A stretch of 37,463 nucleotides of DNA from Candidatus Thorarchaeota archaeon MP8T_1 (GTDB lineage: Archaea > Asgardarchaeota > Thorarchaeia > Thorarchaeales > Thorarchaeaceae). Made by a program: the position numbers and the translations under genes. The notes beneath the pieces were generated by a model. The model had not been told where the DNA came from, made no database searches, and saw only the letters and a program-made list of their open reading frames with translations. Positions 32,194 through 37,463 of this stretch are shown here, piece by piece; position 1 is the first letter of the stretch, and each line of letters starts with the position of its first letter. The DNA lies in NCBI GenBank assembly GCA_002825465.1, contig PJER01000024.1, forward strand, positions 1 through 37,463, written 5' to 3'.

Positions 32194-33162
32194 TTACGAT
32201 CCATCAGTCCATACATGACTAATAGATCCCTTATCCTTCTTGAATCCAAGTTGTTCATATAGTGCAATTGCTTTATGATTCTCAATATCCACTTCCAGAA
32301 TCAAATTCTTCATTCCATTCTCAGTCGCTCGCAACATGCTTTCAGTCATGAGTAGTCTAGCTAGACCTCTCCTTCGGAAATCTGGATGTGTCCCCACACC
32401 ATTCACAAAGCCTCCGAAATCGTAAAGATTGATCTTCATGAAACCGACAATTTTGTCCCCAGCATACAATAGTAAAGACCCATCTCTCTCTATTTTTTTC
32501 GACCTATCAAAAAAGTCATTGAAACTCTCACGTCGTTGTTTCTCTGTCTGGTTCAAATATCTTCTATCTCCACTTGAGAGAAATGTCTCATTATAAGTGG
32601 GCCAAATCTCTTCATTATCTACTTCTACAATTGGTTTTAATGAGAATCCTGCTGGAATATCTGGCTGTTTCAGAGTTGAAGAAGTAAGGTCACAGACCAT
32701 ATGACTCCACTCATGCCCTCGTTTCATCCCACCAGCTTCATAGAGCGGACGTACTTGTTCGTATTCGAACCTGATATCATCAGTGATTTCCATTAAGAAG
32801 ACTTCAAGCCTACTTCTCCCTGTTGCCTTTGTATGTTTGATACTTTCCCTTACTAGTATCTGAAATACATCATTATAATGTGCACCTGGAAGAACCAGTG
32901 GGTGCCAAGATTCTAAGTAAACCATTGACTCGGTGAATCCAAAGCAACCCGCAAGACCTACAAGCTCGTCGTCCTTGCGAGCATAGATGTAGTGGAACGG
33001 ATCTGCGGCCAGAGCCTCTTTGATATATTTTTCAACCTCTTGTTGGTTCTTTCCACAGTGCAATTGTGGACTGCGATGCTTCTCCACATCCATGGTGAAG
33101 TCTACCAACTCTGACAGGTCTGATTCCTTCGAAGATTTGATCTCAATGGATAGGGTCATCAT
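32194..33162 (-). CDS. tandem GNAT acetyltransferase
   Basis: A protein of 322 residues with two GNAT-like halves. The C-terminal half is complete: KIVGFMKINLYDFGGFVNGVGTHPDFRRRGLARLLMTESM contains the acetyl-CoA loop RRRGLA, followed by LILEVDIENHKAIALYEQLGF. The N-terminal half (ELVGLAGCFGFTESMVYLESWHPLV) lacks the glycine loop and is probably structural, as in mycothiol-synthase-like tandem proteins. Substrate unknown. Two ATGs lie next to each other at 33162 and 33159. It converges on the VOC gene and starts 80 bases after the TFB stop, on the same strand. Confidence 0.88.
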   Translation of the reverse strand: MMTLSIEIKSSKESDLSELVDFTMDVEKHRSPQLHCGKNQQEVEKYIKEALAADPFHYIYARKDDELVGLAGCFGFTESMVYLESWHPLVLPGAHYNDVFQILVRESIKHTKATGRSRLEVFLMEITDDIRFEYEQVRPLYEAGGMKRGHEWSHMVCDLTSSTLKQPDIPAGFSLKPIVEVDNEEIWPTYNETFLSSGDRRYLNQTEKQRRESFNDFFDRSKKIERDGSLLLYAGDKIVGFMKINLYDFGGFVNGVGTHPDFRRRGLARLLMTESMLRATENGMKNLILEVDIENHKAIALYEQLGFKKDKGSISHVWTDGS

Positions 33163-33242
33163 TTACACACTCTTTGATAATCTGGCCTTCCAATCACTCT
33201 TTTGAAGAATGATTTGGTTCAAGTAAGATATATCCGGTGTGT

Positions 33243-34208
33243 CTACTTATTGATTATTGGATCAATCTGTAACTTTCTTACAAGTTCCTTGTACCTGTTC
33301 CGGACAGTCACTTCGGTAACACCCGCGGCAATAGCAATCTCTCGTTGCGTCACTCGATTATCTGTGAGAATTGAAGCTATGTAGATAGCTCCTGCCGCAA
33401 GTCCTCGTGGATCTTTCCCTGTAGTAAGCCCCTTGTAGTCTTTTGCCTGTTGTAAGACTTCCAATACTTTCTCCTGCATCACACCCGGCAAGTCAAGCTT
33501 AATGATTAGCTTCGGAACATAGTTCATTGCATCTGGCACTGGCATAACTAGCCCTAGCTTTCTTACCAATAATCTGTAGTATCTGCCAATCACTTTCTCA
33601 TCAAGATGAGAGTGCCTAGAGATCTCTTTCAATGAACGTGGAAGTTCTCTCATTCTAAGAGCTCCATAAATTGCTGCAGCTGCTAATGCATCAATTGAAC
33701 GACTCCGTACAAGTCGTTTCACAATGAGTTTTCTATAGAAAGTTGCCGCGAGTTCTTTGACGCTCTTCTTCAAGCTCATCTGTGAACTCAAACGGTCAAT
33801 TTCTGATAATGCCTGGGTTAGATTTCGGTCAACAGAACTATGAACTCGTGACCGAATCTGCCACTTTCTCATCCGAGCTATTGCCGCTCGTCGTTCTGCT
33901 GAGAAACTCTTACTTGTTGAGTACTTTGATCCATAACCTATCGTTGTCGACAAACCCTTGTCAGCATAGGTGTATCTTGTTGGTCCTCCAGTTCTGCTTC
34001 TGGATTTTCTTTCATCCTGTGTGAAAGCTCTCCATTCAGCACCTGGGTCTATCTGACGTTCACTCATCACTAGACCACATTTAGCACATACTATATCTCC
34101 TGTTTGAGAAATCTCAACAGTAGTTTTTGCTCCACATTCAGAACATACCTTTGGTTTAGAGGTCGAATATTTTTTCGAGTTTTTTCTCTCTTCTACTCCA
34201 GAAGCCAT
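33243..34208 (-). CDS. tfb: transcription initiation factor TFB (TFIIB homologue)
   Basis: The general factor that bridges TBP-bound DNA and RNA polymerase. The 321-residue protein has the zinc ribbon C22, C25, C41, C44 (VCSECGAK, CAKCGLV), then the B-reader/linker region RQIDPGAEWRAFTQDERKSRSRTGGP, then two cyclin repeats (about 110-205 and 210-310). The second repeat ends in TQREIAIAAGVTEVTVRNRY, the helix-turn-helix that reads the BRE. All parts are intact, so this is a functional basal factor. It lies 10 bases after the SSB gene and is probably cotranscribed with it. The ribosome site is weak, so coupling to SSB may matter. Confidence 0.97.
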   Translation of the reverse strand: MASGVEERKNSKKYSTSKPKVCSECGAKTTVEISQTGDIVCAKCGLVMSERQIDPGAEWRAFTQDERKSRSRTGGPTRYTYADKGLSTTIGYGSKYSTSKSFSAERRAAIARMRKWQIRSRVHSSVDRNLTQALSEIDRLSSQMSLKKSVKELAATFYRKLIVKRLVRSRSIDALAAAAIYGALRMRELPRSLKEISRHSHLDEKVIGRYYRLLVRKLGLVMPVPDAMNYVPKLIIKLDLPGVMQEKVLEVLQQAKDYKGLTTGKDPRGLAAGAIYIASILTDNRVTQREIAIAAGVTEVTVRNRYKELVRKLQIDPIINK

Positions 34209-34218
34209 TTTACTAACA

Positions 34219-34743
34219 CTACCATCTGCGTCTTACAGAACCACCATGACGTGAGTACCTGTCTCTATCTCTTCCACCGTATGAATCACGACGATTGTAG
34301 CCTTGTGATCTTCGACGTGGGGGATAATAGTAGCTATCTCTTGGTTTTCGATGGTTTTCAGCTGACATATCAACATCATTGTTCACAGATTCTATTTCAT
34401 TTTCAGCCTCTGTGACTGTGCTATGCCGACCAATTTTCAATTGCAGATTTCCTCTGAATAGACCAGTATATCCATCTTCAAGTCGATAGGTTTTTCCTAC
34501 CTTCATTTCTTCTATGCTTTCGTTCCACAGAGGCACTCTTACGATACCTGTTTCATCCCCAACTATTGCATCCGCAACACGATGAGTTTCATATGAACGC
34601 TTGGAGACTACCTCTCTTGGTTCACTAATCTCTATAATCTTGAATGTTGTTTCAACATTGCTCATCTTTGGTTCTAAATCTTTAATCTTGGTTTCATTTT
34701 TCTCTTCAGCAGTTTTAATTTCTTCATCGATTTCGCTAGTCAT
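34219..34743 (-). CDS. ssb: OB-fold single-stranded DNA-binding protein, Sulfolobus SSB-like
   Basis: A protein of 174 residues with one OB fold (about 25-115) and a disordered basic tail. The fold matches crenarchaeal SSB and human SOSS-B/hSSB1: LEPKMSNVETTFKIIEISEPREV, then HRVADAIVGDETGIVRVPLW, then GKTYRLEDGYTGLFRGNLQLKIG. The tail is rich in R, G, Y and D (RRRSQGYNRRDSYGGRDRDR), unlike the acidic tail of bacterial SSB, so it may bind RNA or other partners. N-terminal residues 1-25 are acidic and flexible. GTGAT stands before the ATG. It is first in an operon with TFB and has a TATA box upstream. Confidence 0.93.
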   Translation of the reverse strand: MTSEIDEEIKTAEEKNETKIKDLEPKMSNVETTFKIIEISEPREVVSKRSYETHRVADAIVGDETGIVRVPLWNESIEEMKVGKTYRLEDGYTGLFRGNLQLKIGRHSTVTEAENEIESVNNDVDMSAENHRKPRDSYYYPPRRRSQGYNRRDSYGGRDRDRYSRHGGSVRRRW

Positions 34744-34860
34744 TCAAATCACATACTGTAATAATAGGGTCTTATCTTCCAATCTTCTAACAAATCTCTT
34801 CATTTTCCATAAGCAATTTCTTCTTTCTTGGCTGCCCTATGTACAATGTATGGAAAGGAC

Positions 34861-34870
34861 CGTATATAAA
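34861..34870 (-). promoter_or_regulatory. TATA box of the SSB-TFB operon
   Basis: TTTATATACG on the minus strand is a near-ideal archaeal TATA box, 118-127 bases before the SSB start, which predicts a leader of about 100 bases. That leader has a short ATG frame of seven codons but no other gene. The rest of the 212-base gap 34744-34955 looks empty. Confidence 0.55.
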
Positions 34871-34955
34871 CCTCAGGATATAATTGGGTTCTATAAAGGC
34901 TATTTTGTTTCAAATTAGCTCTATAATGCCCCAAATATCAACATCTTCAATCAAT

Positions 34956-36356
34956 TCATGCATCTCTATAACTTCTCTTTATAGTATCTTTATCTTCTGT
35001 TAGTAGAGCTGTATGATAACCAACAACTCTCCCATAGAGTTGTAGTGGCTCTTTACATTGAAGGATAGCCGTTTCGTCATATGCGCATTTTAGATCCATT
35101 TGACCTTCAAGCATCGAATGTATCTGTTTTTCAAATTCTTCTAGAGTATCTAATAGATCATTATCAAAAAAGAATTTCATATCACTAGCAATAGCTAGTC
35201 CTTTCAATCCAAGATCTTGCGACTCAAAGAACAACTCATCCCATTTGTCTATAGTTTTGTCAATACTGAATTTGCCATCATCTACTATCCATTGTTCCCA
35301 ATTTAGTAACCTGATATTCTTTGGGTCAAACTCAAATTTGCGAATGCTATCTTTTATGTTTTTGATGCAATCATTTGAGCAGATATATAGCAACATGTAA
35401 CCTACCTCATATCGTTGCTTTAGGAAATTGAATAGGACCTTCTCTTTTACTTCATTAGAACGATACAGTAAAAATCGGTGCACACGTGCGGCGGTCTCTT
35501 CAGATTCTTCCTGTGGAGCGACAGCTAGAGTAATTCCATCTACTGTTTTCCAATGGACCGAGTCATGCCAATGCCCCTCGAAAATACTCGATGTCATTCC
35601 TGTAAGACTTTTGTTATTGGTCCAAAGACATGTAGCCGAAGGAAGATGCTCGACTCCTGAGGTAATAATAATGAGTTGTGATTTGTCTGCGATTATGTAG
35701 AATGCGTTGGGATTAAGGAGATATTTCAGTGGGACTTCTACTTCTCCAGAAAACTGTCTATGAAGTATCTTAGGAATCCTGTCTCTTCCTGATGGTGGCT
35801 CACTCATTATTCTAATCTTAACTCCGTTCTCAATTGCTTGCCGGAGTGATTCACCTTGAGTAGACAATAACCACACTAAATCCTTGCGTGAAAAGAGAAT
35901 ATCAATCTGTTTTTCAGCTTTTGAAATGAGTTCATAAAGTCCAACCCTAATCGATTCTTTTTCCTGTATGAGTGAAAATCCCGAGTCTAACTCATAATGA
36001 TCAGATACTCCCTCATGATGTCCTAGGGTTTGAAGTAGTTTCTTTGACTTCATCGAGAGTTCAGATATGCGGTCTTTTGCTTTCTCTCTCTCTAAGTTTA
36101 CCAGTGTTGTAATCGATGATGTAGGATCTAGTGTCTTCAATCTGAGCGGTTTTCCAAGCAGTCGTTCAACCAATCCAATTTTCTCAAGTTCTGGGAGGAG
36201 TCGATAAATTTCTTCTCTCCGCACCTCTGAAGCATCAGCTACCTCTGCGACTGTCGGTGTACCTAACTTCGTTGTAGCAAGGAAAACTTTTGCTTGGTTC
36301 TCAGTCAGACCAAACTCTCCTAGTATCTCCAGACTAAGACTTTCATCTTCCTTCAT
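34956..36356 (-). CDS. TrmB-family winged-helix regulator with PLD-like and MEDS domains
   Basis: A protein of 466 residues. It begins with the TrmB winged helix (LGEFGLTENQAKVFLATTKLG, VRREEIYRLLPELEKIGLVERL) and a helix leading to the TrmB effector region of PLD-like fold (EKQIDILFSRKDLVWLLS, ENGVKIRIMSEPP). The last 160 residues (FLKQRYEVGYMLLYICSNDC to LDTLEEFEKQIHSMLEG) resemble the MEDS domain, a sensor found in methanogen/methylotroph regulators such as DcmR. The three-part architecture is unusual. The ATG at 36356 has AAGGGG eight bases upstream; a GTG at 36407 is possible. It is divergent from the P-type ATPase gene and may control it. Confidence 0.85.
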   Translation of the reverse strand: MKEDESLSLEILGEFGLTENQAKVFLATTKLGTPTVAEVADASEVRREEIYRLLPELEKIGLVERLLGKPLRLKTLDPTSSITTLVNLEREKAKDRISELSMKSKKLLQTLGHHEGVSDHYELDSGFSLIQEKESIRVGLYELISKAEKQIDILFSRKDLVWLLSTQGESLRQAIENGVKIRIMSEPPSGRDRIPKILHRQFSGEVEVPLKYLLNPNAFYIIADKSQLIIITSGVEHLPSATCLWTNNKSLTGMTSSIFEGHWHDSVHWKTVDGITLAVAPQEESEETAARVHRFLLYRSNEVKEKVLFNFLKQRYEVGYMLLYICSNDCIKNIKDSIRKFEFDPKNIRLLNWEQWIVDDGKFSIDKTIDKWDELFFESQDLGLKGLAIASDMKFFFDNDLLDTLEEFEKQIHSMLEGQMDLKCAYDETAILQCKEPLQLYGRVVGYHTALLTEDKDTIKRSYRDA

Positions 36357-36484
36357 TTTTGCTGCCCCTTCTCTGTCAACATGTTGTGACTGTGAAGCTA
36401 CATTCACACCCGCTTAATAATAGTATCATTCTACGACTGTAGATAGTAAACAAAAGTCTCTCAATAGAAGGGAAGTGAATCTTC

Positions 36485-37463
36485 ATGGAAAAAAGCACTA
36501 TTTCAACTAAAGATGCTAAAGATATGAGCATAAATGACCTATACGAATCATTGGATACAACTTCTGAGGGACTTACTTCTGAAGTAGCAACTAGACGATT
36601 TGAAAAATATGGGCCAAATGAACTTGTTGAGAAAAAGACTAATCCAATTGTGAAATTTCTACGATATTTTTGGGGTCCAATCCCCTTTATGATTGAAGCC
36701 GCTATGATTCTATCAGCTCTTGTACAACACTGGCCTGATTTCTGGATTATCTCACTCATGTTAATGATGAATGGTGTTGTGGGATTTTATCAAGAAAATA
36801 AGGCAGATGATGCAATAGAGCACTTGAAGCAAAGGCTTGCTCCTGAAGCACGAGTATTACGCGATGGTGCTTGGTCCAAGATGCCTGCAAGGCAGGTCGT
36901 ACCGGGTGACATCGTGAGAGTTCGCCCTGGAGATATAATGCCCGCTGATCTCAAGCTAATCTCTGGTGATTATCTCTCTGTTGACCAATCTGCTCTTACA
37001 GGAGAGTCTCTTCCTGTTGATGACGCTGTAGGTGCTATCACCTACCAAGGATCACAAGTCCGAATGGGCGAAATGGAAGGAGTAGTAATCAATACTGGAA
37101 TGAACACCTATTTTGGTCAAACCGCCAAACTGGTGCAAGAATCAGGTCAAAAGAGTCACTTTGAGAAAATAATCATTAAGATTGGCAACTTTCTTATTGC
37201 GCTCGCAATCTTAATGGCTATAATTGTATTTGCTGATGGCGTACTTCGCGGAGACAATCTCCTTGAGAACATACGATTTGTCCTTGTCCTAGTTGTTGCA
37301 GCAATTCCCGTTGCACTACCAGCGGTTCTCAGTGTTACAATGGCTGTAGGTGCAGTTGCCCTTGTTAAGAAAGGTGCAATTGTGAGTAAACTCTCAGCAA
37401 TTGAAGAAATGGCTGGGATGGACATTCTTTGTACCGATAAGACAGGAACAATAACACAGAATA
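36485..37463 (+). CDS. P-type ATPase, plasma-membrane H+-ATPase-like (type IIIA), cut by window end
   Basis: The first 326 codons of a cation pump; the family usually has about 800 residues, so over half is missing. The visible part has the N-terminal domain ending in RRFEKYGPNEL, the helix pair WGPIPFMIEAAMILSALV and FWIISLMLMMNGVVGFYQE, the A domain with SALTGESLP, then LIALAILMAIIVF and LVLVVAAIPVALPAVLSVT, and the start of the P domain with the phosphorylated D318 in LCTDKTGTITQN. The PVALP pattern and the order fit the proton pumps of archaea, fungi and plants, though magnesium or other cations cannot be excluded. GGGAAGTGA stands before the ATG. It is divergent from the TrmB-MEDS gene, 128 bases apart. 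Confidence 0.93.
   Translation, partial: MEKSTISTKDAKDMSINDLYESLDTTSEGLTSEVATRRFEKYGPNELVEKKTNPIVKFLRYFWGPIPFMIEAAMILSALVQHWPDFWIISLMLMMNGVVGFYQENKADDAIEHLKQRLAPEARVLRDGAWSKMPARQVVPGDIVRVRPGDIMPADLKLISGDYLSVDQSALTGESLPVDDAVGAITYQGSQVRMGEMEGVVINTGMNTYFGQTAKLVQESGQKSHFEKIIIKIGNFLIALAILMAIIVFADGVLRGDNLLENIRFVLVLVVAAIPVALPAVLSVTMAVGAVALVKKGAIVSKLSAIEEMAGMDILCTDKTGTITQN

Noticed and set aside
36376..36759. Open frame of 127 codons on the minus strand
   Set aside because: It lies over the start of the P-type ATPase gene, which has clear family motifs.

Overview
The window looks like a compact chromosome segment of an Asgard archaeon, possibly Thorarchaeia-like; that lineage is a guess, since no rRNA or marker tree is available. 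The archaeal evidence is a TFB with zinc ribbon and two cyclin repeats, a Sulfolobus-type OB-fold SSB, TrmB and ArsR-like winged-helix regulators, TATA boxes, and GTG/TTG starts behind GGTGAT- or GGAGGT-type ribosome binding sites. The Asgard evidence is two Ras/Rab-like small GTPases, several longin/roadblock-like proteins and a CxxC mini-protein next to one of the GTPases. I see no tRNA, rRNA, CRISPR array or insertion sequence, and no gene-free stretch over 300 bases.

Layout. 1-2131: the 3' end of a plus-strand gene, a membrane-anchored M23-type peptidase and a membrane histidine kinase. 2281-3816: two flavodoxin-fold redox genes. 3820-9465 (minus): a signalling cluster reading, in transcription order, winged-helix regulator, small GTPase, CxxC mini-protein, roadblock-like protein, a protein with about 14 membrane segments, a second roadblock/longin-like protein, and a membrane histidine kinase with a degenerate ATPase. 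9661-11505 (plus): a divergent regulator with the same winged-helix module fused to about four PAS domains. The AT-rich gap between the two regulators holds a near-perfect palindrome and four copies of TTATTGYA. 11622-16537: aminotransferase, alpha/beta hydrolase, anchored Kelch protein, GNAT, stand-alone RAM domain and YjbQ.

16607-18710 (plus): a Tes-like (COG1964) radical SAM enzyme translationally coupled to a methyltransferase. It converges on a minus-strand operon (21840-18703) of DUF547 protein, a methyltransferase-fold protein without a visible SAM site, a roadblock-winged-helix fusion and a methyltransferase. 21927-23496: a four-helix membrane protein and a Rab-like GTPase with a long Pro/Ser/Thr linker and coiled-coil tail. 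23774-26127: a diaminopentanoate-dehydrogenase-like oxidoreductase with a glutamate-1-semialdehyde-aminotransferase-like enzyme. 26224-33162: LVIVD propeller, two unrecognised proteins, an ARPP-1-like protein, an anchored HExxH protease, an isoprenylcysteine-methyltransferase-like membrane enzyme, a VOC protein and a tandem GNAT. 33243-34743: SSB-TFB operon. 34956 to the end: a TrmB-MEDS regulator divergent from a P-type ATPase cut by the window edge.

The best candidates for an undescribed system are the GTPase/roadblock/membrane/degenerate-kinase cluster with its two divergent paralogous regulators and shared operator, and the DUF547/pseudo-methyltransferase/roadblock-winged-helix operon. 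Both pair roadblock-type domains with DNA-binding or membrane proteins, which suggests signalling scaffolds; this is inference from gene order.
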